Below are positions 44,008 to 53,476 of a stretch of 64,000 bases of DNA, piece after piece. The notes beneath the pieces were generated by a model that saw only the letters and a list, made by a program, of their open reading frames with translations, searched no databases and was not told the origin of the DNA. The stretch comes from CALBZH01 sp964538515. Lineage in GTDB: Bacteria > Desulfobacterota > Syntrophobacteria > Syntrophobacterales > Syntrophobacteraceae. Where the stretch lies: assembly GCA_964538515.1 (NCBI GenBank), contig CAZIEW010000025.1, forward strand, positions 1-64,000, in the 5' to 3' direction. How positions within the stretch are numbered: position 1 is the first letter of the stretch; the number at the start of each line of letters is the position of its first letter. The position numbers and the translations under genes are program-made.

Positions 44008-46422
44008 ATGACAAATGGGAGCAACGACGTCATCGGAGCTCAAGACCAGTATACGGCCCAGCAGATCACGGTCCTGGAGGGGCTCAGTGCCGTACGGATG
44101 CGGCCATCCATGTACATTGGCAACGTATCGACGGAGGGGTTGCACCATCTGGTCTACGAGGTCGTGGACAACAGTATCGACGAGGCCTTGGCCGGATACT
44201 GCGACCAGGTCAAGATTCAAATTCATCTGGACGGCAGCATCACGGTCGAGGACAACGGACGCGGCATCCCCGTGGATCTTCATGAGAAGGAGAACCTGCC
44301 GGCCGTGGAAGTCGTCATGACGAAGCTCCACGCGGGTGGAAAATTCGACGACCAGTCCTACAAGGTTTCGGGGGGGCTCCACGGCGTTGGCGTCTCCGTG
44401 GTGAACGCGCTGAGCGAATACCTCGAAGTCGAGATCCGGCGAGACGGAAAGCTTTACTGGCAGCGCTTCGAGCGGGGCGAGACTCGCTCGGCACTGCAGG
44501 TGAAAGGGGAGACGCAACGCCGCGGAACCCGCATCACGTTCAAGCCGGACGCGCAGATCTTCACCGAAACCGAGATGAGCTTCGATGTTTTGGCGCAGCG
44601 GCTTCGGGAGCTCGCCTTCCTGAACCGCGGGGTGCGCATTGAGCTGGTGGACGAGAGAATCTCCCGGTCACGAGAGTTTCACTACGACGGGGGGCTCCTG
44701 TCCTTTGTCGAGTACCTGAACAAGAACAAGGAGCCGCTCCATCCGGAGATCATCTACTTTTCCGGCGAGCGTCAGAACGTCGTGACCGAAGTGGCCATCC
44801 AGTACAACCAGACTTACAACGAGAAGATCTTCACCTTCGCAAACAACATCAACACCAAGGAAGGCGGGGCTCACCTCGCGGGCTTCAAAGCCGGCCTCAC
44901 GCGATCCATCAAGCAGTACGCGGTGCAGGCCAAGCTTCCCAAAACGGATCTGGACAAGCTGATCGGAGACGATGTTCGCGAGGGACTCACGGCCATCATC
45001 AGCGTAAAGCTCTCCCAGCCTCAGTTCGAGGGTCAGACCAAAACCAAGCTCGGAAACAGCGAAGTGAAAGGCCTGGTTGAAAATCTGACCTACGAAAAAC
45101 TTTCCATTTTCTTCGAAGAAAACCCCAAGGTGATCAAGACCATCCTGGACAAGGTCCTGGAGGCGGCGCGGGCTCGTGAAGCCGCAAGGCGGGCCAAGGA
45201 GCTGACGCGGCGCAAGGGGATTCTCAGCGACCACTCCCTCCCCGGCAAGCTGGCCGATTGCCAGGAACGGGATCCGGCGAGCAGCGAAATCTTCATCGTC
45301 GAGGGCGATTCGGCTGGAGGCTCCGCCAAACAGGGGCGCGACCGACGCTTTCAGGCCATCCTGCCTCTCCGGGGCAAGATCCTGAACGTCGAAAAGTCTC
45401 GTTTCGACAAGATGCTCGAAAACCAGGAGATCCGCACCATGATCTCGGCCCTCGGGACGGGCATCGGCAAGGACGAGTACAATCCGGAAAAGCTCCGATA
45501 CCACAAGACGATCATCATGACCGATGCGGACGTGGATGGGGCGCACATTCGAACGCTGCTCCTCACGTTCTTCTTCCGGATGATGCCCGAGCTCATCGAG
45601 CGCGGCAACCTGTACATCGCCCAGCCTCCCTTGTACCGGGTGGTGATCGGGAAGCAGGAGCGGTTCCTCAAAGACGACGAGAGCATGAACGCCTTCCTCC
45701 TCACACGCGCCGCGGAAAAACGGTCTGTCCTGCTCCCGGATCGCGGAGAGCCCCTGGCTCCCGAGCAGCTGATCAGTCTGCTCAAGATCTTCACGCGCTA
45801 CGATGAATGGCTGGAGCGGCAGAGTCAGAAAGGGATGAAGAAGGGCCTGGTCGAGGAAGTCATCCGGATTTTCGGTGCCCGCGACTTGGACCCGGCCGAT
45901 GAGGAGACCATTTCGATCCTCAAGGTGGAGCTGGAAAAAGCGGGTTACGAAGTGGCCTCCATCGAGCTCGACGAAGAGGAGCGCGGCTTTGACCTCGAAC
46001 TGTGGCAGTCCACCAACGGCCAGGAACGGTACCTGCTGCGTTACGAGTTTCTGCAGTCCGTGGAGTTTCGGAAGCTGCTGGAGCTTTACCATCAGCTCGG
46101 TCCCCTCCAAAAGACACCCTACATCGTGAAAGATGCGCAGAGCGAGCGGTCGTTCGACCACCCGAGATTCTTGTTTCAGCACCTCATGGACGAAGCTCGT
46201 AAAGGGGCCACCATTCAGCGCTACAAAGGCCTCGGCGAAATGAACCCGGAGCAGCTCTGGGAAACGACGATGAATCCCGAGAAGCGAACGTTGCTGCAGG
46301 TGCGCATCGAAGACCAGTATCTGGCCGACGAGCTGTTCACTACGCTCATGGGAGATCGCGTCGAGCCCCGCCGCGATTTTATCCAGGTCAACGCCTTGGA
46401 TTTTCGCGAGCTTGATATTTAG
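44008..46422 (+). CDS. gyrB: DNA gyrase subunit B
   Basis: An 804-residue type II topoisomerase ATPase subunit. The GHKL ATPase shows VVDNSIDEALAG near residue 45 and SGGLHGVGVSVVNALS near 120; the TOPRIM domain has EGDSAGGSA near 432 and DADVDGAHI near 507. The length equals E. coli GyrB because it carries the extra block of about 170 residues (about 560-730) inserted in TOPRIM, typical of Gram-negatives. ATG at 44008 has AAGGTGG upstream and is the normal family start (EQ/QYTAQQITVLEGL follows); 44 more codons upstream are leader. gyrA follows after 23 bases. Confidence 0.98.
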   Translation: MTNGSNDVIGAQDQYTAQQITVLEGLSAVRMRPSMYIGNVSTEGLHHLVYEVVDNSIDEALAGYCDQVKIQIHLDGSITVEDNGRGIPVDLHEKENLPAVEVVMTKLHAGGKFDDQSYKVSGGLHGVGVSVVNALSEYLEVEIRRDGKLYWQRFERGETRSALQVKGETQRRGTRITFKPDAQIFTETEMSFDVLAQRLRELAFLNRGVRIELVDERISRSREFHYDGGLLSFVEYLNKNKEPLHPEIIYFSGERQNVVTEVAIQYNQTYNEKIFTFANNINTKEGGAHLAGFKAGLTRSIKQYAVQAKLPKTDLDKLIGDDVREGLTAIISVKLSQPQFEGQTKTKLGNSEVKGLVENLTYEKLSIFFEENPKVIKTILDKVLEAARAREAARRAKELTRRKGILSDHSLPGKLADCQERDPASSEIFIVEGDSAGGSAKQGRDRRFQAILPLRGKILNVEKSRFDKMLENQEIRTMISALGTGIGKDEYNPEKLRYHKTIIMTDADVDGAHIRTLLLTFFFRMMPELIERGNLYIAQPPLYRVVIGKQERFLKDDESMNAFLLTRAAEKRSVLLPDRGEPLAPEQLISLLKIFTRYDEWLERQSQKGMKKGLVEEVIRIFGARDLDPADEETISILKVELEKAGYEVASIELDEEERGFDLELWQSTNGQERYLLRYEFLQSVEFRKLLELYHQLGPLQKTPYIVKDAQSERSFDHPRFLFQHLMDEARKGATIQRYKGLGEMNPEQLWETTMNPEKRTLLQVRIEDQYLADELFTTLMGDRVEPRRDFIQVNALDFRELDI

Positions 46423-46445
46423 ACTTTGCTGCAAGGAATCGCTTC

Positions 46446-48875
46446 ATGGATCTGAAGACCATCAACATCGAAGACGAGATCAAACTCTCGTATCTCGACT
46501 ATGCGATGAGCGTCATCATCGGGCGGGCCATCCCGGACGTGCGGGACGGGCTCAAGCCTGTTCACCGGCGCATCTTGTATGCCATGCACGAGCTGGGCAA
46601 CGACTACAACAAGCCCTACAAGAAGTCGGCCCGCATCGTCGGTGATGTCATCGGTAAGTTTCACCCGCACGGCGACCAGGCGGTCTACGATGCACTGGTC
46701 CGCATGGCCCAGGACTTTTCCATGCGCTACCTGGTCGTCGACGGTCAGGGGAACTTCGGATCGGTGGACGGGGATCCTCCGGCGGCCATGCGATACACCG
46801 AAGTCCGGATGCACCGGTTGGCGAACGAGTTCCTGCGCGACATCGAGAAGGATACCGTCGCCTTTCAGCCCAACTACGACAACTCGCTCCTCGAGCCGAC
46901 CGTGCTGCCCACGCGGGTCCCCAACCTGCTGCTCAACGGCTCGTCGGGGATCGCCGTGGGCATGGCCACGAACATCCCCCCGCACAACATCCGCGAGCTT
47001 TGCCAGGGACTCCTGGCCGTGCTCGACAATCCGGACCTTCCGCTCAGTGAGCTGATGCGCTTCATTCCGGGACCGGATTTCCCCACGGGCGGGTTCATCT
47101 ACGGCCGAGAGGGCATTCGGGAAGCTTATGAGACGGGCCGCGGCACCATTAAGATGCGGGCACGAATCGACGTGGAAGAATCGGGCAAGCGGACACATCT
47201 CATCGTCACCGAGCTGCCCTACCAGGTCAACAAGGCCCGGCTGCTCGAGCGGATCGCCGAGCTGGTCAAGCAGAAGAAGATCGAAGGCATCGTGGACATC
47301 CGTGACGAGTCGGACCGGGAAGGGATGCGCATGGTGCTCACGCTCCGCCAGGGGGATGAGCCCAAGGTCGTCGAAAATCAGCTCTTCAAGCACACGGCCC
47401 TGGAGAGCTCCTTCGGCGTGATCAACCTCGCGGTCGTCGACAACAAGCCGGAGATTCTGCCGCTCAAAGATCTCCTGCTGAATTTCCTCAATTTCCGCCG
47501 TCAGGTGATCATCAAGCGGACTCAGTACGAGCTGGCCCAGGCGGAGAAACGGGCGCACATCTTGGAGGGACTGAAACGCGCCCTCGATCACTTGGACGAG
47601 GTCATTCACCTGATCCGTACGGCCGCAAGCCCGTCTGAAGCCAAATCGAGGCTGATCGAGCGGTTTGAATTCAGCGAGGCCCAGGCTCAGGCCATTCTGG
47701 AAATGCGGCTGCAGCGGTTGACGGGCCTCGAGCGGGACAAGATCGTCGACGAGTACAACCAGATCTTGAAGGAGATCGAGCGGCTGAAGCAGATCCTGGC
47801 TTCTCCGGCCATGGTGAATCTGGTCATCAAGGAGGAGATCGAGGAACTGCTCAACCAGTTCGGCGACCTGCGGCGGACGGAGATCGTCGCCGACGCCGGC
47901 GAGATCTGCATCGAGGATCTCATCGCCGTGGAAGAAATGGTCGTGACGGTGTCCAAGGGCGGCTACATCAAGCGAACCCCGTTGTCGGTTTACCGCTCCC
48001 AGAGGCGCGGCGGGCGGGGACGCACCGGGATGACCACGAGGGGCGAGGATGTGGTGAACTTCCTCTTCACGGCTTCCACGCACGACTATCTCCTGATCAT
48101 CACGAACCGGGGGCAGATCTTCTGGCTCAAGGTCTATGAAATCCCGGAAGTGGGGCCGGCGGCGATCGGGAAAGCCATCGTGAACCTGCTCCCGCTGCAA
48201 AAAGACGAGCGCGTTCAGGCGGTGCTGCCCGTCAAGGAGTTCAAGGAAGACCACTACATGGTCATGGCCACGCGAAACGGCATTGTGAAGAAAACCGGCC
48301 TCGCCGCCTACTCGAACCCAAGGTCCACGGGCATCCGAGCCATTGTGCTCGATGAAGATGACGAGGTCATTTCCGCCCTCATCACAGACGGCAAGCGGCA
48401 GCTTTTCCTCATGTCCCGGGCCGGCAAGTGCATTCGGGTGGAAGAAACCGAGTTTCGGCCCCTCGGGCGGGTGAGCCGGGGCATCCGGGGAATGAACCTG
48501 GATGGGAGCGAGCTGGTGGGCATGGATGTGATCGACGAAGGGAAAAGCATCCTGGTCATCACCGAGAAAGGGTTTGGCAAGCGCACTCCCGCGGAGGAAT
48601 ACCGCTGCCAAAACCGTGGAGGAAAAGGGGTCCTGAACATCCGGGTGACGGAGCGCAACGGCAACGTCGTGGGTTTTCGCCAGGTGGCCGAGGACGAGGA
48701 AATCCTCATGATCACCGACAGCGGCAGGATCATTCGGACTCCCGTGGCCCAGATCAGCAAGATAGGGCGTGTGACGCAGGGCGTTAAACTGATGGGCCTC
48801 GATGAAGGCGAGAGCATCGTCGATTTGGCTGTTTTGGCAGAATCGGATGAGCCCAGGGAGGATATGGACGATTGA
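46446..48875 (+). CDS. gyrA: DNA gyrase subunit A
   Basis: An 809-residue DNA-cleaving subunit. The catalytic tyrosine is Y117 in AMRYTEVRM. The C-terminal wrapping domain has the GyrA box QRRGGRGRTGM near residue 517, which separates gyrase from topoisomerase IV. The position equal to E. coli Ser83 is Q78 here (HPHGDQAVYD), with Asp87 kept as D82; this is the region where quinolones bind. AAGGAATCGCTTC precedes the ATG. The stop overlaps the start of gpsA (TGATG). Confidence 0.98.
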   Translation: MDLKTINIEDEIKLSYLDYAMSVIIGRAIPDVRDGLKPVHRRILYAMHELGNDYNKPYKKSARIVGDVIGKFHPHGDQAVYDALVRMAQDFSMRYLVVDGQGNFGSVDGDPPAAMRYTEVRMHRLANEFLRDIEKDTVAFQPNYDNSLLEPTVLPTRVPNLLLNGSSGIAVGMATNIPPHNIRELCQGLLAVLDNPDLPLSELMRFIPGPDFPTGGFIYGREGIREAYETGRGTIKMRARIDVEESGKRTHLIVTELPYQVNKARLLERIAELVKQKKIEGIVDIRDESDREGMRMVLTLRQGDEPKVVENQLFKHTALESSFGVINLAVVDNKPEILPLKDLLLNFLNFRRQVIIKRTQYELAQAEKRAHILEGLKRALDHLDEVIHLIRTAASPSEAKSRLIERFEFSEAQAQAILEMRLQRLTGLERDKIVDEYNQILKEIERLKQILASPAMVNLVIKEEIEELLNQFGDLRRTEIVADAGEICIEDLIAVEEMVVTVSKGGYIKRTPLSVYRSQRRGGRGRTGMTTRGEDVVNFLFTASTHDYLLIITNRGQIFWLKVYEIPEVGPAAIGKAIVNLLPLQKDERVQAVLPVKEFKEDHYMVMATRNGIVKKTGLAAYSNPRSTGIRAIVLDEDDEVISALITDGKRQLFLMSRAGKCIRVEETEFRPLGRVSRGIRGMNLDGSELVGMDVIDEGKSILVITEKGFGKRTPAEEYRCQNRGGKGVLNIRVTERNGNVVGFRQVAEDEEILMITDSGRIIRTPVAQISKIGRVTQGVKLMGLDEGESIVDLAVLAESDEPREDMDD

Positions 48876-49912
48876 TGGACAAGACGGGTTCCATTGGAGT
48901 GATTGGGGCGGGGAGCTGGGGCACAACACTGGCTCAGCTGCTGGCCGAAAAGGGCTACGCGGTCGATTTGTGGGTCTTCGAAGAGGACCTTTGCGACACG
49001 ATACGTAAGACCCGTGAGAACACTTTCTACCTTCCCGGGTTCAGGCTTCACGAAAACATCACTGCGCATCACGATCTCGAGCGGGTGGTGGCCAACCACG
49101 GTTTGCTGGTCATGGTGGTTCCATCGCACGTTTACCGGGTCGTGGCGCGCCAGATGCTCGCGCATCTGGTGCCCGGTGTCGCCATCGTGAGCGCCACCAA
49201 GGGAATCGAAAATGAGACCCTGCTCACCATGTCCGGTATCTGGAAGGACATCGTGCCCGAAGGGGCCGACATCGAGGTCCTGAGCCTTTCTGGACCGTCT
49301 TTTGCCAAGGAGGTTGTTCAGCAGATCCCGACCGCCGTTACGGTGGCCGGAGATCGGATGGAAACGGCAAAGCAAGTCCAGCAAGTGTTTTCGACGGGTG
49401 CCTTTCGCGTCTATACGAGTCTGGACAAACTGGGCGTTGAGCTCGCGGGGGCGCTGAAGAATGTCATCGCCGTTGCCGCGGGGGCCTGCGACGGGTTCGG
49501 GTTCGGTCACAACACGCGAGCCGCGTTGATCACGCGAGGTCTGGCGGAAATCACGAGACTGGGAGTCAAGATGGGGGCCCACCCGCTGACCTTTGCCGGT
49601 CTTTCGGGCATCGGGGACCTCCTCCTCACCTGCACCGGCGACTTGAGCCGGAACCGGACCGTAGGGATGCAGCTGGGGCAGGGTCGAAAGATTCAGGCCA
49701 TTCTAGCTGAAATGCGCATGGTCGCCGAAGGGGTCAAGACGGCTCGCTCGGTCCACTTCTTGGCCGAGCGCATGCAGGTGGACATGCCGATCTCCGAGCA
49801 GGTCTACCAGGTTCTTTACGAAGATAAGGATCCACAGAAAGCGGTTCGCGAGCTGATGGACAGAGACCTCAAGCACGAAATGGACCTGGATTACCCGTAT
49901 CAGGTCTCGTGA
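48875..49912 (+). CDS. gpsA: glycerol-3-phosphate dehydrogenase (NAD(P)+)
   Basis: A 345-residue cytoplasmic enzyme that reduces dihydroxyacetone phosphate to glycerol 3-phosphate for phospholipid synthesis. The NAD(P)-binding loop is GAGSWGTTLAQLLAEKG near residue 10, SGPSFAKEV is near 145, and the catalytic Lys lies in GALKNVIAVAAG near 195 with FGHNTRAALITRG after it. The ATG at 48875 overlaps the gyrA stop in TGATG, showing translational coupling. The length is normal. Confidence 0.97.
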   Translation: MDKTGSIGVIGAGSWGTTLAQLLAEKGYAVDLWVFEEDLCDTIRKTRENTFYLPGFRLHENITAHHDLERVVANHGLLVMVVPSHVYRVVARQMLAHLVPGVAIVSATKGIENETLLTMSGIWKDIVPEGADIEVLSLSGPSFAKEVVQQIPTAVTVAGDRMETAKQVQQVFSTGAFRVYTSLDKLGVELAGALKNVIAVAAGACDGFGFGHNTRAALITRGLAEITRLGVKMGAHPLTFAGLSGIGDLLLTCTGDLSRNRTVGMQLGQGRKIQAILAEMRMVAEGVKTARSVHFLAERMQVDMPISEQVYQVLYEDKDPQKAVRELMDRDLKHEMDLDYPYQVS

Positions 49913-49937
49913 TCAACGGTTACAGACAGGGGTGACT

Positions 49938-51326
49938 ATGCTGCAGGAGGTTGCGGCAAACATCTTCCAGAGAGTAAGACAGAAGAAAGAAAGCTACAGG
50001 CTTTATAATCTTGAGCGCATGCAGGAAGAGGCCTTTGCAACTTTTTTTGATCTTGCCCAAGAATACACCAACATCGATTATCTGTACCTCATTTGTGTTG
50101 CCGTTCCAAAAGAATTTTTTGATGTCGATAGTCGCATTTATGTAATTGACAGAAAGAATTCACAGCTCCAGAAGGTTTGCACAAGTAATACTGGGTTAGT
50201 ACCAGAAGATGAACGGCATTTGTTTAACTTATGCGTCATCAAAGGCCCTTATGAAACAGATGAGAGCTGGATTTTCCCAATCCGAGGCAACCAAGCTCTC
50301 TCTCAATGGATATCGTTTCTCGGTCAAACTGAAATTCTTGGAATGTTCGAGATCTTTCCAAAGGAAAGAGTTGATGCCAGCAGTCACTTCTTCTTCGAGA
50401 AGTTCACCAATCGCATCGGATATAACTTACACCAGAAATTGCTCTTACAGCAGAATATCGACCACATTAAATTCATCAACCAGCTTGTTTCAGATATCGA
50501 GCACAATGTCATATCGCCGAATCTCTATTACAAATTGTTCCTGCTGCAATTAAAGAAAAATCTCGTCCAATACAAAAAGGTTCGGGAGCAGTTGAGGCAG
50601 CTCATTTTCTCGGTCGAAGAGAACGCAGACCATTCGATTTCCGAGCGACTTCATGAAATTGCTGCCTTGCTGGCCACAAACAATCGGAGTCTCGAGGCGG
50701 AATGGAAGGCCGTTTCTAAGCATTACGAGCATACGAGCCTCTTTTTGGAGACCCTTTTTCGCAGGGACCATTTCGAGAAAGGGACGTATGTGCTGAAGAG
50801 ACAGTCCTGCAACTTCAGAACAGAAATCATCCAGCCCTTGTTGGAGCGCTACATCCCGCTGTTCGAGAAGCGGGGCATCACCGTGGAGAATCGGTTCGAA
50901 GGCGTCCCGGACGAACAGATCACGCTGGTGGTCGACAAGGGTTTGATCTCGCAGGTGTTCGACAACCTCCTTTCCAACGCCTTGAAATACTCTCGAGAGG
51001 TCGAGGATCAGCTCGGCAATACGATCAAACTGGTTTCCTACAATCGGCAGATCCACTCTGATTACTTCGGAACCGGAATCGACGGGGTGAGATTCAACTT
51101 TTTCACGACCGGAATCCCTTTGAAGGAGGAGGAAGCCGCCCGAATCTTCGATGAAGGCTATCGAGGGCTCGGAGCGTCCCAGGAGAGAGGGAGAGGGCAC
51201 GGACTGCATTTCGTGCGGAACGTCATCGAGATCCACGGAGGCAAAGTCGGTTGCGAGCCGCAGCGATACGGCAACCTGTTCTATTTTATCCTCCCCCTCA
51301 AGCATGAGCGCCCCGTACAACTGTGA
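49938..51326 (+). CDS. atypical sensor histidine kinase with AT-rich N-terminal half
   Basis: A 462-residue soluble protein. The C-terminal part is a kinase ATPase: QVFDNLLSNALKYS (N box near residue 335), FFTTGIPLKEEEAARIFDEG, and a G box GRGHGLHFVRNVIEIHGG. The DNGxG motif is replaced, so ATP binding may be unusual. A possible phospho-acceptor is in SDIEHNVISP near residue 185. The first 200 residues, GAF-like in feel (FDLAQEYTNIDYLYLI), are encoded by DNA of about 35-40 percent GC, against 50-60 percent after 50700. ATG at 49938 has GGGGTG upstream; GTG at 49932 is possible. A YIP1-family gene follows. Confidence 0.8.
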   Translation: MLQEVAANIFQRVRQKKESYRLYNLERMQEEAFATFFDLAQEYTNIDYLYLICVAVPKEFFDVDSRIYVIDRKNSQLQKVCTSNTGLVPEDERHLFNLCVIKGPYETDESWIFPIRGNQALSQWISFLGQTEILGMFEIFPKERVDASSHFFFEKFTNRIGYNLHQKLLLQQNIDHIKFINQLVSDIEHNVISPNLYYKLFLLQLKKNLVQYKKVREQLRQLIFSVEENADHSISERLHEIAALLATNNRSLEAEWKAVSKHYEHTSLFLETLFRRDHFEKGTYVLKRQSCNFRTEIIQPLLERYIPLFEKRGITVENRFEGVPDEQITLVVDKGLISQVFDNLLSNALKYSREVEDQLGNTIKLVSYNRQIHSDYFGTGIDGVRFNFFTTGIPLKEEEAARIFDEGYRGLGASQERGRGHGLHFVRNVIEIHGGKVGCEPQRYGNLFYFILPLKHERPVQL

Positions 51327-51362
51327 ATGGTCACTGAGAACGTAACCCAAAAAGGAGGAGAC

Positions 51363-52064
51363 ATGAACAACATGCCGGGAATGGAAGCTCAGGTTCAGGA
51401 TGTGCTGACCTCTGCGGTCTCCACAACCTTGAAAGTCATCACGGATCCCGTGGGGTTCTATCGGACCATGCGAAAAACGGGCGGGATCGTGGAGCCCCTC
51501 ATCTACATGATTGTGCTGGGAGTAGCAGCCGGGCTGCTTCGCTGTCTTCTGGGACTGTTCGGCATGGGCATGGTGGGAACGGCCTTCATGGCCCTGGGCA
51601 TGATCCTGATCTACCCCATCATGGCGGCAATCTTCGGATTCATCATGGGCGGGATTCTCTTCGCGATCTGGAAAATCCTTGGCTCCGAAGAGCCTTACGA
51701 AACAGCATATCGCTGCGGAGCTTACATGGCTGCCATCGCGCCGATCACCACGCTCTTCTCGGTGATTCCTTACTTGGGGGCACTGATCAGTCTTGGCTGG
51801 ACGACCTATCTCCTCGTCGTCGCCAGCACGGAAGTTCATCGGGTGGAAGCCAAGAAGGCGTGGTTGGTCTTCGGAATCATCGGAGGCATCCTGGCTCTAA
51901 CATCCATTTCGTCGGAAATGGCCTCCAAACGAATCCGCGAACAGTCAAACCGGCTCCAGAAACAGATGGAAGGCATGGAGGATCTGAGTCCGGAAGAGGC
52001 CGGCAGAAAAGTCGGGGAATTCCTGAAAGGACTCGAGAAAGGCTCCGGAAAAGCAGCTCCGTGA
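51363..52064 (+). CDS. YIP1-family membrane protein
   Basis: A 233-residue inner-membrane protein of the YIP1/Yip1-domain type. The start at 51363 follows AAAAAGGAGGAGAC, an excellent ribosome site. After about 45 polar residues come four to five membrane spans (first near IYMIVLGVAAGLL, last near WLVFGIIGGILAL), with glycine-rich loops between them. The last 50 residues are charged and probably helical. The role of bacterial YIP1 proteins is unknown. It lies 36 bases after the atypical kinase gene and is probably cotranscribed. Confidence 0.85.
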   Translation: MNNMPGMEAQVQDVLTSAVSTTLKVITDPVGFYRTMRKTGGIVEPLIYMIVLGVAAGLLRCLLGLFGMGMVGTAFMALGMILIYPIMAAIFGFIMGGILFAIWKILGSEEPYETAYRCGAYMAAIAPITTLFSVIPYLGALISLGWTTYLLVVASTEVHRVEAKKAWLVFGIIGGILALTSISSEMASKRIREQSNRLQKQMEGMEDLSPEEAGRKVGEFLKGLEKGSGKAAP

Positions 52065-52233
52065 TCGCGGCGACGGCTGCCGATCCCAGGCCAGCCTTAA
52101 CCCCAGCAACGTACCGTTCTCATCGCTCAATAGACTCCGTGCACTCGACAACCGCAGTCAAATTCATGACTTTTCCAGCTCCGGCCCAGGGTGGGGCCGG
52201 CACTCCGTCAAAGAAGTCGTGCCGGGCAAGACC

Positions 52234-52275
52234 ACACCCCCCAACCCCCTCGAGGGGGGAATCAAAGGGGGGTGT
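52234..52275. repeat. G/C-run palindromic intergenic repeat
   Basis: An imperfect palindrome with outer arms ACACCCCCC (52234-52242) and GGGGGGTGT (52267-52275), enclosing an inner palindrome CCCCCTCGAGGGGG (52245-52258). It has the look of a REP-like or MITE-type intergenic repeat found in many copies in genomes. Only one copy is in this window. It lies between the YIP1 gene and the convergent cytochrome gene. Confidence 0.65.
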
Positions 52276-52323
52276 ACCCTGCAGAACAAAGCTGACAGAG
52301 GGCCAGCCCGCCCCGCCCCACCG

Positions 52324-53043
52324 TCATTTCCCGGTATCCCTCAGGTCCTTCTGCACATAGAGATACAGCTCGTGTGCTTTATCTGTCGGCAGCTTCTCCT
52401 CGGAAAAGCTTGGCATGACCGTGTTGCTCCCATCGCGAGCTTTGGGGCTCCGGAGGTAGCCGATGAAGGCGCCCTCGGTTTCGAGCTGGGGGGCCTTGCG
52501 AAGGGGCAGATTCGCCTTTAGAACGTTCCCTCCATTGGGATGACAGGTGGCGCAGTGCACCCTGAATAGCTCCTCCCCTCGCTTCAACGTCAATGAACCG
52601 ACGCTTCTTTGCGGTGTCAATTGTTTGAACACCAGGTCGCCCCCGAAATACCCGAGTCCGCCAACGAGAAGCACCGTAACCGAGAGCATGAGAATTTGAA
52701 AAGCTGGACGGCCCGGCTCTTTCCCCAAAAGGACCAACGATGCAGCCAGAAACACGATCAACAGGCTCGCCAGCACCAGCTTCGCTTCGATCTGGAACAG
52801 CCGGGCACCGGCGTAGTAGTGCTGCCAATCCATGTAACCCAAGACGATGGTTGGGATGGCGGCAACAAGAGCCAGCGCGGTGCAATGACGAGCGGAAGCG
52901 AGAAAAGCAGCCTTGCCGAAAGCTCTGGCAGCCAGGATGAAAACGAAGGCCCCGATGACCATGCCTATCGGCACATGCGTCATGGGGGCGTGGATCGGAT
53001 GACGGTAGCCCAGGCTTTCGAGCAATCTATAGAACCCTTCCAT
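52324..53043 (-). CDS. membrane-anchored cytochrome c with DUF2231-like membrane domain
   Basis: A 239-residue protein. The first 150 residues hold four membrane spans with HPIHAPMTHVPIG near residue 15, the histidine-bearing motif of DUF2231 membrane proteins. The C-terminal 85 residues are a class I cytochrome c: heme motif CATCH near residue 163 and a likely axial Met in TVMPSFSEEK near 212. GGGAGGTTGC precedes the ATG. It would carry electrons on the periplasmic side of the inner membrane; the histidines of the membrane part might bind b-type heme. No oxidase gene is nearby. Confidence 0.87.
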   Translation of the reverse strand: MEGFYRLLESLGYRHPIHAPMTHVPIGMVIGAFVFILAARAFGKAAFLASARHCTALALVAAIPTIVLGYMDWQHYYAGARLFQIEAKLVLASLLIVFLAASLVLLGKEPGRPAFQILMLSVTVLLVGGLGYFGGDLVFKQLTPQRSVGSLTLKRGEELFRVHCATCHPNGGNVLKANLPLRKAPQLETEGAFIGYLRSPKARDGSNTVMPSFSEEKLPTDKAHELYLYVQKDLRDTGK

Positions 53044-53476
53044 GCAACCTCCCGACCATGCTCATGCAAGAAAAACGAAAAAGCGTCTCGCCAAGAAACG
53101 GCACCTCGGTTCTGCCCATGTCTGTGTTTTCTAGCGCCTTTTCATGCTGAGAGAAAGAGGCAAAAATGAAGGCGCGACCCGGCAGATAATTCCACTTCAT
53201 GCCAGATCAGGGCGTCGAGTCATCTCTAGAGCCCGAAACAATCCAACACCGTGCATCAAAGGGCATGAGAACGCTTTCTTCTGGTATGTTTTTTGATTGT
53301 CTACCGTGTGTCCGACCGACAATGCCAGGAAATCCAAAGCGAAACCGTTCCGATCCAGAGGAGGCGGAGGTCTTCGAAGAATGACCTGGTGAAGCACTGT
53401 GTGGGGGGGGCCATAAGCCGATGAACGAATCGCTGCCAGGCAATCTTCAGCCATTGATGGATCCGGGAGAATGTCC
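53044..53476. other. divergent intergenic region, no gene recognised
   Basis: About 430 bases between the cytochrome gene (minus) and the diguanylate cyclase gene (plus). Frames on both strands are short and without ribosome sites. No clear promoter or hairpin stands out. It holds the promoters of both genes by necessity. Confidence 0.5.

Noticed and set aside
44668..48929. Two long minus-strand frames opposite gyrB and gyrA
   Set aside because: Antisense to certain gyrase genes; Leu/Val/His-rich mirror translation without domains.
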